DNA from: Fredinandcohnia onubensis
Lineage (GTDB): Bacteria > Bacillota > Bacilli > Bacillales > Bacillaceae_L
Direction: 5' to 3'
DNA length: 64,000 nt
Assembly: GCF_002734285.1 (NCBI RefSeq)
Contig: NZ_NSEA01000015.1
Coordinates: forward strand, 121,034-185,033
The translations under genes were made by a program, and so were the position numbers. Positions 51,325 through 60,043 of this stretch are shown here, in pieces. How positions within the stretch are numbered: position 1 is the first letter of the stretch; each line of letters starts with the position of its first letter. The notes below the pieces were generated by a model, which was not told the origin of the DNA, made no database searches, and saw nothing but the letters and a program-made list of their open reading frames with translations.

Positions 51325-53594
51325 TGTGCGATCACTACATGCTTTAACCATTTCGCTGTTATTGTTTCTGCCCGTAACATCTCTTCTGGTGTGCCTTCAA
51401 AAATAAGATGTCCTCCTTTTTTTCCTCCTCCTGGACCTAATTCAATTACCCAGTCGCTCGCCGCTATAAAGTTTAGATTGTGTTCGATTATGATGACAGA
51501 ATTACCTCTGTTTACGAGATTACGAAATACGTCTAATAGTTTTTCATTGTCTTCTGTGTGTAGCCCTAAAGATGGCTCGTCTAAAAGATAGATTTGTCCT
51601 TCTTTTTGTAACTGGCTTGCGAGCTTTAGACGTTGGATTTCCCCTCCGCTTAGAGAACTTGTCGTCTGGCCTAAAGTCAAATACCCTAAACCTACTTCTT
51701 TAAGTGTACGCACTCTTTTTATGATTTTGGGTATATTAAAATAATGAACAGCCTCATTTATAGTTAAATCTAATATTTCTACTATATTTTTATTCTGATA
51801 TTTGTAGGTCAGCGCTTCATCTGAATATCTCGAACCGTCACATGTTTCACAAGGTATTGTCACAGGATCTGCAAATGCTACATCTGGGGTTATTACTCCT
51901 TTTCCATTGCAGATAGGGCATGCCCCTATGGTGTTAAAGCTGAATAAACCCGCTGGTTGTCCTGTTTCTTTTGAAAATGTTGCGCGAATATCGTCCATGA
52001 TTCCCATATATGTAGCCAGGGTCGAACGATTGGAGATTCCTATGCTTCCTTGGCCTACCATTATGGTCTCAGGATATTCTTCCGCAAATGCTTCCAACAT
52101 TAGTGAGCTTTTACCTGAACCTGACACTCCACAAATCGAGACTAGGGCATTTTTAGGAATGTGTACGCTTATATTCTTCAGGTTATTGGTAGCTGCTTTT
52201 TTGATTCTAAAATAACTTTTTATATCCCTTGGACCTCTATTTATGGTTAATTTATGGTTTAAAGCTGTTGCGGTGGGAGAGTTCTTTAGGCCATCTATAT
52301 TTCCTTGATAGAGAACCTCTCCTCCATTTACACCTGCTCCTGGCCCCATTTCAATTATTTCATCCGCTACTTTTATAACTGTTAGATTGTGTTCAATTAC
52401 AATTACGGTATTATGTTGGTCTTTTATCCTTTTTAGCATATGTATTAACATATCCACTTCTTCTGGATGGAGCCCTGCACTTGGTTCGTCGAAAATGTAT
52501 GTAATATTGTTTAAACTGCTCCCTAAATGACGAGCAATCTTTACCCTTTGAGCTTCGCCACTAGACAAAGTGCCCATTTTTCTTGATAGACTCAAATATC
52601 CTAATCCCATATCGACTAGTTGTTTCACATGTGGGATTATTTGTTGTGCAATTGAATGTCCCATATGATCTTTGATGTTCTTTAATTCTCCTATTATGTC
52701 TGGAAGCTCTAATTGATCGTAGTCTGCGATGTTTAAGTCATTTATTCTACATTCTAATACCTTTGGATTCAGGCCAGAGCCTTGGCAGGTTGGGCATAAC
52801 GAATGTGTAGAAACGGCCAATACATCATCTTGGGATACTTCTTTTAGCTTTGTGATATCTCTGTTTATATAAAGTCGCGTAAATCGAGGCAATAGCCCAT
52901 CCCACTCATGATCCTGAGGTCCATTTTTCGTATGAAACGGCGCATAGACTTTTTCACCTTCTCGGGGACCATATAATAGCAACTGGAGTTCTTCTTTTGA
53001 GTAGTCCTTTATAGGTTTATCTGGATTGAATAAACCACCAGTCATCATCCATCTGCCTTGCCAGCCAGATGGCGACAACGGCTTAAATTTCACTGCGTAT
53101 TCTCGAAGTGATTGATTAAAATCGATTATCTTATTTAAGTCCGGCGTAATGACCTCCCCAAATCCACCACATTCTGGACATCTGCCAAAGGAACTTTGAC
53201 TCGAAAAATCGGTGGCAGAACCTATGGATGGTTTTCCTATCCTTGAGAATAAAAGTCTAATCAATGGATCTATATCCATATAGGTGCCTACTGTTGAGCG
53301 AGAATTTCCCCCTATCGGCCTTTGTTCTACAACTATAACTGGGCTTAAGTTTTGCATAAGATCTGCGTGAGGTCTTTCATACCTTGGCATTTGATTTCTA
53401 ACATAGAGAGGATAGTTCATTGTCATTTGTCTTCTGCTTTCTGTTGCTAATGTATCAAAAACAACTGAACTCTTTCCAGAGCCTGAAAGACCAGTAAATA
53501 CGATGATTTTTTCTTTTGGTATAGTTAAATCTATATTTTTTAGATTATGTTCTTTTAATCCTCTTAAAATAATTTCATCTTTAATATCAGACAT
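51288..53594 (-). CDS. UvrA-like ABC ATPase (short UvrA paralogue)
   Basis: A 768-residue protein with two UvrA-type ABC modules. Walker A motifs are GLSGSGKSSVVFDT near residues 35-48 and GVSGSGKSSLMLE in the second half. Signatures are LSSGEAQRVKIARHLG and LSGGEIQRLKLASQL. Zinc-type CxxC pairs appear in CPECGGFG, CPTCQGSG, CPICNGKG and CETCDGSR. It is much shorter than the 950-residue housekeeping UvrA and resembles UvrA2/DrrC-type paralogues linked to drug or antibiotic tolerance rather than excision repair. AAAGGA precedes the ATG. Its last residues (about IAQKESSYRNTSTN) come from the EAL-gene relic, suggesting insertion. Confidence 0.88.
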   Translation of the reverse strand: MSDIKDEIILRGLKEHNLKNIDLTIPKEKIIVFTGLSGSGKSSVVFDTLATESRRQMTMNYPLYVRNQMPRYERPHADLMQNLSPVIVVEQRPIGGNSRSTVGTYMDIDPLIRLLFSRIGKPSIGSATDFSSQSSFGRCPECGGFGEVITPDLNKIIDFNQSLREYAVKFKPLSPSGWQGRWMMTGGLFNPDKPIKDYSKEELQLLLYGPREGEKVYAPFHTKNGPQDHEWDGLLPRFTRLYINRDITKLKEVSQDDVLAVSTHSLCPTCQGSGLNPKVLECRINDLNIADYDQLELPDIIGELKNIKDHMGHSIAQQIIPHVKQLVDMGLGYLSLSRKMGTLSSGEAQRVKIARHLGSSLNNITYIFDEPSAGLHPEEVDMLIHMLKRIKDQHNTVIVIEHNLTVIKVADEIIEMGPGAGVNGGEVLYQGNIDGLKNSPTATALNHKLTINRGPRDIKSYFRIKKAATNNLKNISVHIPKNALVSICGVSGSGKSSLMLEAFAEEYPETIMVGQGSIGISNRSTLATYMGIMDDIRATFSKETGQPAGLFSFNTIGACPICNGKGVITPDVAFADPVTIPCETCDGSRYSDEALTYKYQNKNIVEILDLTINEAVHYFNIPKIIKRVRTLKEVGLGYLTLGQTTSSLSGGEIQRLKLASQLQKEGQIYLLDEPSLGLHTEDNEKLLDVFRNLVNRGNSVIIIEHNLNFIAASDWVIELGPGGGKKGGHLIFEGTPEEMLRAETITAKWLKHVVIAQKESSYRNTSTN

Positions 53595-53710
53595 GTTACC
53601 ATCCTTTCTATATTAATCTACTATGTTTATTTCAGTTCATTACAAGTTTAGCCACCCCCAACAGGAGGAATACCTTTCCCTATCGAAGATTGTTCTAATA
53701 AGAACAAGCG

Positions 53711-53911
53711 AGTCTCGTGTAAAGTCCTTCATCGGCGTTATGAAGTCCCGAACGAGCATGTCAGTCTCGTGCAAAGTCCTTCATCGCCGTTATGAAGTCC
53801 CGAACGAGCATGTCAGTCTCGTGTAAAGTCCTTCATCGCGGTTATGAAGTCCTGAACGAGCATGTCAGTCTCGTGCAAAGTCCTTCATCGGCGTTATGAA
53901 GTCCCGAACGA
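53711..53911. repeat. Second array of 52-bp-period hairpin units, opposite orientation
   Basis: TATGAAG unit starts at 53739, 53791, 53843 and 53895, exactly 52 bp apart, with AAGTCCTTCATC preceding each. The reverse complement of a unit begins GATGAAGGACTTT and ends GCTCGTTCGGGACTTCATA, the same consensus and period as the array at 5636, so the two arrays are inverted relative to each other. The inner sequence (CATGTCAGTCTCGTG) is more uniform here, suggesting recent expansion. Confidence 0.9.
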
Positions 53912-53956
53912 ATAAGTCCATTCCAAATCCCATCTTATCACGAATGATAAATATGT

Positions 53957-53962
53957 TATAAT
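53957..53962 (+). promoter_or_regulatory. Putative -10 box of the gamma carbonic anhydrase gene
   Basis: TATAAT, 31 nt before the start codon; no clear -35 box. Confidence 0.45.
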
Positions 53963-53992
53963 ATTATGAAAAATCGAAAAGGAGATTTCATA

Positions 53993-54508
53993 ATGCTTAT
54001 TCCCTTTAAAGACAAAAAACCTAACGTACATGAGACTGTCTTCTTGGCTCCAGGTTCATATGTAATTGGTGATGTTCAGGTTGGTAAAGAGACCTCTATT
54101 TGGTTTAATGCCGTTCTGCGCGGTGATGAAGACGCTATTATTATTGGGGATCGATGTAGTATCCAAGATAATGCAACCATTCATTTATTTGAAGGCTCAC
54201 CGGTAGTAGTGGAAGATGAAGTAACTGTTGGTCATAATGTGATTCTTCATGGTTGTACGATTAAAAAAAGATGTATCATCGGAATGGGCTCAACAATCTT
54301 AGATGGTGCCGTCATCGGTGAAGAGTGTATCATTGGTGCCAATACGCTAATTCCGTCTAATAAAATCATTCCACCTCGTTCCCTTGTCCTAGGCTCACCA
54401 GGAAAGGTGGTTCGGGAACTAACCGATAAGGATTTTGAACTAATTCAACTATCCATTGATACTTACGTTGAAAAAAATTACATATACAATGACATATTAA
54501 ATAAGTAG
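53993..54508 (+). CDS. Gamma-class carbonic anhydrase family protein (YtoA-like)
   Basis: A 171-residue left-handed beta-helix protein with hexapeptide repeats. The three candidate zinc-ligand histidines are His64 (TIHLFEG), His81 and His86 (VGHNVILHGC), as in gamma carbonic anhydrases. Relatives include B. subtilis YtoA and E. coli YrdA; activity varies between members. The ATG at 53993 is preceded by AAGGAG at 8 nt; an ATG at 53966 lies before that site. It may contribute to CO2/bicarbonate balance with the DabAB pump, though it is 16 kb away. Confidence 0.9.
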   Translation: MLIPFKDKKPNVHETVFLAPGSYVIGDVQVGKETSIWFNAVLRGDEDAIIIGDRCSIQDNATIHLFEGSPVVVEDEVTVGHNVILHGCTIKKRCIIGMGSTILDGAVIGEECIIGANTLIPSNKIIPPRSLVLGSPGKVVRELTDKDFELIQLSIDTYVEKNYIYNDILNK

Positions 54509-54540
54509 TTCCATAGAAATTAGTTCCATAGAAAAAAGAA

Positions 54541-54573
54541 AAAACTGTAGGACGGCAAGCACCTACAGTTTTT
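54541..54573. terminator. Bidirectional terminator between ytoA-like gene and AKR gene
   Basis: AAAACTGTAGG/CCTACAGTTTTT stem between convergent genes. Confidence 0.88.
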
Positions 54574-54579
54574 CTTATT

Positions 54580-55566
54580 TTATCTACTTTTAACTATTCC
54601 TTCCTCAGCACTATGGTCTGTTGTTAACGGGGGATTAATGGACAAGGATGCAATTTCTTCCCACTGATTCTTTTCTAACGAGATACTAATAGAATCAAGT
54701 GCTGGTTCCAACTGCTCTAGGTTTCTAGCACCTATTATAGGCGCTGTAATACTTGGATTACTCTTTACCCAAGCGACCGCTAGAGAAACTGGATCATACC
54801 CATTTTCATTTGCATATTGTGTGAATCGACTAGCAATATCATAATAATCCTTTTGGCCATATCTAAGTTGATAGTTTTGTTGTTCTACCAGTCTACCTTG
54901 TTTGGGCTTCTTAGCTTCCCCATATTTTCCTGTTAGGAGTCCTCCACCTAACGGGCTATAGCTAATGACCCCAAGCCCTTCCGCTTGGGCTAGTGGTAAT
55001 ATCTCCACTTCGGCTTGCCTTTTCACTAGATTATACATAGGTTGAACTAGTTTAAATTTAGCCAACGCTTTTCGTTCTGATATACCAAGAGCTTTTGCAA
55101 TTTGCCATGCTGCCCAATTACTAACCGCAGGATATAGGATCTTCCCTTGTCTTTGAAGATCATTTAAAGCAACGAGCGTTTCCTCGATTTCGGTTTTATC
55201 ATCAAACCGATGAAGGAAGTAAAATTCAATTCGATCTGTTCCCAAACGCTTCAGTGTTTTCTCAATAGAAAGGAAAATATGTCTTCTAGAAGTGCCTCCA
55301 TCATTTTTACCAACGCCAGAAGGAAGACCGACCTTTGAAGTTAACACAATGTCATCACGGCAATCAGCTATACACTTACCTAGTATTTCTTCCGACCTTC
55401 CACTGTTATAAATATTAGCTGTATCAAAAAAATTGATTCCAACTTCCCTACACCGGTTAAACATTGCCATAGACGTTTTTTCGTCTGCTATCCCACCGAA
55501 AGACATTGTACCGAAACACAAATCTGATACGTAAATGCCAGTATCTCCGATTGTTTTATATTCCAT
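54580..55566 (-). CDS. Aldo/keto reductase
   Basis: A 328-residue NADPH-dependent AKR of the YghZ/Tas-like group. The catalytic residues are Tyr in FFDTANIYNSGRSEE near 45-59, Lys in LTSKVGLPS, and His in FYFLHRFD; IIGARNLEQLE near the end binds the cofactor. It is the last gene of the metNIQ operon, 35 nt after the flavin monooxygenase gene, so it may reduce a carbonyl product of that enzyme. Substrate unknown. Confidence 0.9.
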   Translation of the reverse strand: MEYKTIGDTGIYVSDLCFGTMSFGGIADEKTSMAMFNRCREVGINFFDTANIYNSGRSEEILGKCIADCRDDIVLTSKVGLPSGVGKNDGGTSRRHIFLSIEKTLKRLGTDRIEFYFLHRFDDKTEIEETLVALNDLQRQGKILYPAVSNWAAWQIAKALGISERKALAKFKLVQPMYNLVKRQAEVEILPLAQAEGLGVISYSPLGGGLLTGKYGEAKKPKQGRLVEQQNYQLRYGQKDYYDIASRFTQYANENGYDPVSLAVAWVKSNPSITAPIIGARNLEQLEPALDSISISLEKNQWEEIASLSINPPLTTDHSAEEGIVKSR

Positions 55567-55601
55567 AAAAACTCCCTCTCCATTTTATAAAAAGCTAATT
55601 G

Positions 55602-56984
55602 TTACCCTTCTAATATAGCAGTTTTTCGATATTGACTTCCCGGATGATCGTTTGGTAATAAACTACTTCCGTGATTAAATATTTTTTCCCTAAAGGACCC
55701 CTGTTCATATTCCGTTTTGTATATTCCGCGTTTCTGTAATTCAGGAATGACCAAATCAATGAATTCCTCTAGGCTTTCTGGTGTGACAAGGTGAGCCAGG
55801 TTAAAGCCATCTACACCGCTCTCTTCGAATTGAAACTGAATTGCATCAGCCACTTCACTAGGATTTCCTACTAGCACATGATTCCGATCGATTGTTTCAA
55901 AACGGTTTAATACTTCTCTGACTGTTAATTTTTTTGGTACATCTTTTGTAAGTGAGGCAGCTCTTGATTGCCCATGTTCCGTATGTTTATATTCGAAAGG
56001 ACTATCTAAGTCTGTATACTGTGATAAATCATAACCACTAGAACCACCATATTGAGCTTTTGCTGCTTCAGCACTCCAATACCTAGCTAATTCCTGATAC
56101 TTTTCTTCTGCCTGTTCTGTAGTCTCACCCACAATCACATTCAAAAAAGTAAAAGCCTTTATATGTTCAGGATTTCGACCATACTTTTGCGCTCTTTGTC
56201 GGATATCTTGAATAGACGATTTTATTTTTTCTGCTGACCCGCCAACAAATACACATTCTGCATGTTTGGCCGCAAACTCCTTGCCACGTTCAGACGTACC
56301 TGCTTGATATATAACTGGGGTACGCTGTATGGAAGGCTCACTTAAATGAGGACCTTCTACCGAAAAATACTCACCTTTATGATTGATCTCATGTACCTTC
56401 GATGGGTCTATTAGAATTTCTTGGGAGGCATCCGCGATGACAGCATTGTCCTCCCAACTCCCTTCCCATAGCTTATAAGAGACTTCCAAAAACTCGTCAG
56501 CCAAATCATATCGTGCATCATGCTTTAGCATTTCTGGTAGACCAAAGTTGCGTGCAGCATTCGGAAGATAGGAAGTAACGATATTCCAAGCGATTCTCCC
56601 TTTTGTAAGATGGTCTAAGGTTGAGAACCTCCTAGCATGGCCGAATGGATGCTCATATGTAGTACTAACTGTCACGGCGAAAGATAGATGTTCTGTCACA
56701 CTCGCCATCGCTGGTACAACAAAAGCTGGATCATTTAATGGCACCTGAACCCCGTCACGGATAGATGGATGTTTACTTTGTTTATAAACATCATATATCC
56801 CCAGCACATCTGCAAAAAATACGGCATCAAACTTTCCTCGTTCCAATAATTTTGCTAAGTCTATCCAATAATCTAAATCTTTATATTGAGTATGTCTCTC
56901 ACTATTTGGATGCTTCCAAAGCCCGTGTGAATTATGCATAGCACTCGTCATATCGAAAACATTTAATCGTATTTGTTTTGTCAA
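55602..56984 (-). CDS. NtaA/SnaA/DszA-family FMN-dependent monooxygenase
   Basis: About 460 residues of the LLM-class flavin monooxygenase family, NtaA/SnaA/DszA branch (GLWKHPNS, FDAVFFADVLGIYDVY, AVTVSTTYEHPFGHARRFSTLDHLTKGRIAWNIVTS in part, VIYQAGTSERGKEFAA). Members oxygenate organosulfur or polyamino-acid substrates with reduced FMN supplied by a partner reductase. Its place behind metQ under a SAM riboswitch suggests release of sulfur from a thioether or sulfone. TTG at 56984 with AAGGTGAG before it is chosen over GTG at 56993, which overlaps that site. Confidence 0.85.
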   Translation of the reverse strand: MTKQIRLNVFDMTSAMHNSHGLWKHPNSERHTQYKDLDYWIDLAKLLERGKFDAVFFADVLGIYDVYKQSKHPSIRDGVQVPLNDPAFVVPAMASVTEHLSFAVTVSTTYEHPFGHARRFSTLDHLTKGRIAWNIVTSYLPNAARNFGLPEMLKHDARYDLADEFLEVSYKLWEGSWEDNAVIADASQEILIDPSKVHEINHKGEYFSVEGPHLSEPSIQRTPVIYQAGTSERGKEFAAKHAECVFVGGSAEKIKSSIQDIRQRAQKYGRNPEHIKAFTFLNVIVGETTEQAEEKYQELARYWSAEAAKAQYGGSSGYDLSQYTDLDSPFEYKHTEHGQSRAASLTKDVPKKLTVREVLNRFETIDRNHVLVGNPSEVADAIQFQFEESGVDGFNLAHLVTPESLEEFIDLVIPELQKRGIYKTEYEQGSFREKIFNHGSSLLPNDHPGSQYRKTAILEG

Positions 56985-57044
56985 TTGTCTCACCTTTTCA
57001 TAGATTATTTAATTGCCTTGTTAAATATTCAATTCTTACATTCT

Positions 57045-57920
57045 CTATTTTCTATTCTTAATGCTTTCTTCTAATTGATTTAAAGTCTCCTCAAGATCTT
57101 CAGCAGGAATATCAACAACAATACTTCCACCCTTTGTATCTTCTATAACAGCTTCTTTCACATCCGCTTCCTGATATAGCTTTGCAATTGTTTTGTATGT
57201 CTCATTGTCTTTATCCTCTTCACGAACGGCAAATACATTAATATATGGTCTTGCTTCTTCACTCTCTGGATCGTCATATAACAACGCATCCTTAAAATTC
57301 AATCCCGCTTGACCTGCAATCCCATTATTTATCAGAGATGCAGCAACATCTTTAAGTGCCTGTGCAGTTTGTTGAGAAACAACTGGAACAATTTCTAAAT
57401 TCTTTGGGTTCTTAGCAATATCATCTAAGGTTCCGTATATACCAACACCTTCTTTTAGCTCAATTAATCCAGCAGTTTCTAATAAAGTTAAACCTCGGCC
57501 AAGGTTAGCAGGGTCGTTTGAAATCGCGATTTGAGAACCCTCTGGTATGTCTGCTAAATCATCATATTTTTCAGAGTAAATTCCTGTTGGGTTAATTGTT
57601 GTTGAAGCAATCGGAACAATCTTAAAGCCATTCTCAACATTTGCAGGACCTAGAAAAGCAATATGTTGGAAAGAATTCATATCAATCTCTCCATTTGCAA
57701 GAGCATTATTTGGCTGAATGTAATCGGAAAACTCCACTAACTCAATTGTGATTCCTTTTGCCTTTGCTTTTTCTTCAATAAGCTTCCAATACGGCCCATC
57801 CGCACCTGTTACACCAATCTTTACGACCTCATTGGATTTTCCAGATGTACTATTCGTACACGCTGCAAGTATTGAAATAACAAACACCATTGATAATAAA
57901 ATAATTAATCGCTTTTTCAT
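57045..57920 (-). CDS. metQ: MetQ-type methionine-binding lipoprotein
   Basis: A 291-residue NlpA/MetQ lipoprotein with lipobox ILAAC (Cys near 21) and the fold signature KIGVTGADGPYWKL, GIT-IELVEFSDYIQPN, GEIDMNSFQHIAFL and AISNDPANLGRG. It binds methionine or a related sulfur compound for the MetNI importer. It follows metI by 24 nt. The family is clear; the natural ligand could be another organosulfur compound given the attached monooxygenase. Confidence 0.9.
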   Translation of the reverse strand: MKKRLIILLSMVFVISILAACTNSTSGKSNEVVKIGVTGADGPYWKLIEEKAKAKGITIELVEFSDYIQPNNALANGEIDMNSFQHIAFLGPANVENGFKIVPIASTTINPTGIYSEKYDDLADIPEGSQIAISNDPANLGRGLTLLETAGLIELKEGVGIYGTLDDIAKNPKNLEIVPVVSQQTAQALKDVAASLINNGIAGQAGLNFKDALLYDDPESEEARPYINVFAVREEDKDNETYKTIAKLYQEADVKEAVIEDTKGGSIVVDIPAEDLEETLNQLEESIKNRK

Positions 57921-57944
57921 TATGAAATCTCTCCCTTTTTTAGG

Positions 57945-58607
57945 TTATCTTCGTAAAAAGAATCTAGATAAAAAGTTCCCGGAAAACTGTGCTATTTGAA
58001 CAAGTAGAATTAAGATAACAACTGTTACAATCATGACCGATGTATCAAATCTCTGGTAACCATAGGTCATGGCAAGGTCACCTAATCCACCGCCACCTAC
58101 CGTTCCCGCCATAGCTGAGAAATCGACAAGTCCAACCGTAACAAAAGTGAGACCGAGAATAAGAGGTCCTAACGCTTCAGGTATAAGTACGCCAAATATG
58201 ATTCTTACTGGACTTGCACCCATAGCCTGTGCAGCTTCAATAATTCCCGGATCAATCGAGACAAGGTTACTCTCTACAATCCTAGCAACCGCAAAGCATG
58301 CAGCTATCGTCATAGGGAATATCGCTGCTGCCGTTCCAATCGTAGTACCCATAACTGCACGAGTTAAGGGGCTCAATGCAACTAGCAAAATGATAAATGG
58401 AATGGGACGAACGATGTTCACTAACAAATTAAGTACGAGAAAGATATATTTATTTTCTAATATGTTCCCTTTACGGGTGACAAAAAAGAGCACTCCCATC
58501 GCTATACCAATAATGCTTGAGAAAATTAATGTAAAGATAACCATCAAAATGGTTTCTCCAGTAGCTTCAATAATACGAGGCCAAAATGTAGTCCAATCAA
58601 CTCTCAT
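57945..58607 (-). CDS. metI: Methionine ABC transporter permease MetI
   Basis: A 220-residue MetI permease with five helices and the EAA-like coupling loop (IIEAAQAMGASPVRIIFGVLIPEA), plus the start GETILMVIFTLIFSSIIG. It overlaps the end of metN by 11 nt, so the two are translationally coupled. Confidence 0.93.
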   Translation of the reverse strand: MRVDWTTFWPRIIEATGETILMVIFTLIFSSIIGIAMGVLFFVTRKGNILENKYIFLVLNLLVNIVRPIPFIILLVALSPLTRAVMGTTIGTAAAIFPMTIAACFAVARIVESNLVSIDPGIIEAAQAMGASPVRIIFGVLIPEALGPLILGLTFVTVGLVDFSAMAGTVGGGGLGDLAMTYGYQRFDTSVMIVTVVILILLVQIAQFSGNFLSRFFLRR

Positions 58608-59622
58608 GATTAATCACCTCCCTTACTTCAACAATTTGTTTGAGTTCATTGATAACTTCCTGAATTAGAGTTTCAGGACCCTGAAACTCAACAATTAAAC
58701 TACCAAACAATTGATCCTGTAACTCGTTAATACTTCCGTATATAATATTGAAATCAATCCCATGCTTTCTCGTTACTCGTGACAGGATTGGCTGACTTGA
58801 AGCCCCTCCTGTAAAAATCACTCGATACAAGTTTCCATAATGGTCATTTCGTAATTTCTCTAAGAGTTTGCTAGAAAGCTTATCGTTTAGCACGGAACTA
58901 ATAAAATTTTTAGTCGTTTTAGATTGTGGGTTTGAAAATATGTCATACACATTTCCTTCTTCAATCACAGACCCATTTTCCATCACTGCCACTCGATGAC
59001 AAATACTACGGATTACATGCATTTCATGAGTAATAAGTAAAATGGTAATATTGTACTCCTCATTAACCTTGCGTAATAGCTGAAGAATTTCTCCCGTTGT
59101 TTCAGGATCTAGCGCAGAGGTTGCTTCATCACAAATCAGAATATCTGGTGATGTAGCAAGTGCTCTTGCAATTCCCACTCTTTGCTTTTGCCCTCCTGAT
59201 AGTTGCTCTGGATACTGATCTGACTTATCTTGCAAACCAACAAATTGAAGTAATTCTTTAACACGATGATCTATTTCTTCTTTTGGCAACTTTGCAAGTT
59301 TTAGAGGATAAGCGATATTTCCATAGACAGTGCGAGAGTTAAATAGATTAAAAGACTGAAAGATCATACCGATTTTCCTTCGTAACTTCCGTAGTTCAGC
59401 TTGAGAGAGACTAGATATTTCTTGGTCGTTAACCACCACCTTCCCTGATGTTGGACGTTCAAGTAAATTAACGAGTCGGAGCAATGTACTTTTACCAGCC
59501 CCACTAAATCCAACCACCCCAAAGATTTCTCCTTTTGATATGGTCAAAGAAACATCCTTTAACGCTTGCACCTTCTTCCCTTCCAACCCAAATACTTTAT
59601 TTACTTCCTCAAACTTAATCAA
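58597..59622 (-). CDS. metN: Methionine ABC transporter ATP-binding protein MetN
   Basis: A 341-residue ATPase: Walker A GFSGAGKSTLLRLVNLL near 38-54, signature [15 protein letters not shown], Walker B ILICDEATSALDPE. A C-terminal NIL domain (about 265-340: IFTGGASSQPILSRV, GSLIVEFQG) binds methionine and inhibits the transporter when the pool is full. First gene of the operon; the leader contains a SAM-I riboswitch and two terminator hairpins. Confidence 0.94.
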   Translation of the reverse strand: MIKFEEVNKVFGLEGKKVQALKDVSLTISKGEIFGVVGFSGAGKSTLLRLVNLLERPTSGKVVVNDQEISSLSQAELRKLRRKIGMIFQSFNLFNSRTVYGNIAYPLKLAKLPKEEIDHRVKELLQFVGLQDKSDQYPEQLSGGQKQRVGIARALATSPDILICDEATSALDPETTGEILQLLRKVNEEYNITILLITHEMHVIRSICHRVAVMENGSVIEEGNVYDIFSNPQSKTTKNFISSVLNDKLSSKLLEKLRNDHYGNLYRVIFTGGASSQPILSRVTRKHGIDFNIIYGSINELQDQLFGSLIVEFQGPETLIQEVINELKQIVEVREVINHES

Positions 59623-59648
59623 TTGATAATCCTCCTTTTGAAATCAAA

Positions 59649-59704
59649 CAAAAAAGGCACCTCTATCCAACACCATGTAAAGATGTATTGGATAAAGATA
59701 CCTT
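59649..59704 (-). terminator. Second terminator hairpin in the metN leader
   Basis: A 17-bp stem (GU pairs included) between 59688-59704 and 59654-59670, followed on the reverse strand by a T run, about 30 nt before metN. It is separate from the riboswitch terminator at 59798-59826. Confidence 0.85.
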
Positions 59705-59790
59705 TAGTTGTCTAATCGGCATACTTTTTCATTTTATATAAATTTAGTTTTTGAGAATTGATTATAGTTAGTAAAGACCTCTTTTAACTC

Positions 59791-59826
59791 GAAAAATAAA
59801 ACCCCCTTCATGACAGAAGAGGGTTT
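59791..59826 (-). terminator. SAM riboswitch terminator
   Basis: AAACCCTCTTC/GAAGGGGGTTT hairpin with TATTTTT on the reverse strand, 22 nt after the SAM-I aptamer; expected expression platform. Confidence 0.85.
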
Positions 59827-59848
59827 AAATAGTAAATTTAATCGTCTC

Positions 59849-59949
59849 TTCTCATCTTTCAAGCTTTTGCTTGCTGGATTTGGCACAGTACCTAGTAGTC
59901 TGTTGCCGAGGCTTCAAAGGGCCAGTCCCTCCACCTCTCTTGATAAGAA
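59849..59949 (-). ncRNA. SAM-I riboswitch (S box) aptamer
   Basis: The reverse strand carries the S-box core in order: CTTATCAAGAGAGGTGGAGG, GACTGGCCC, GAAGCCTCGGCAACAG, GTGCCAAATCC and AGATGAGAA, with P1 formed by TTCTTATC and GATGAGAA. SAM binding should favour the downstream terminator and lower expression of metNIQ and the two following genes. Consensus match is very strong. Confidence 0.96.
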
Positions 59950-60043
59950 TTCATTGATTATTGAATTGTAATTAATAATTTACATGGAATGTCTTTAACT
60001 GTCAATAAGATTTTTGAAAAATCTTTAACTTCAGAATAGAAGT

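Noticed and set aside
53623..53826. A 67-codon forward-strand gene across the second repeat array
   Set aside because: The 52-bp period shifts frame between units, so the open frame is accidental.
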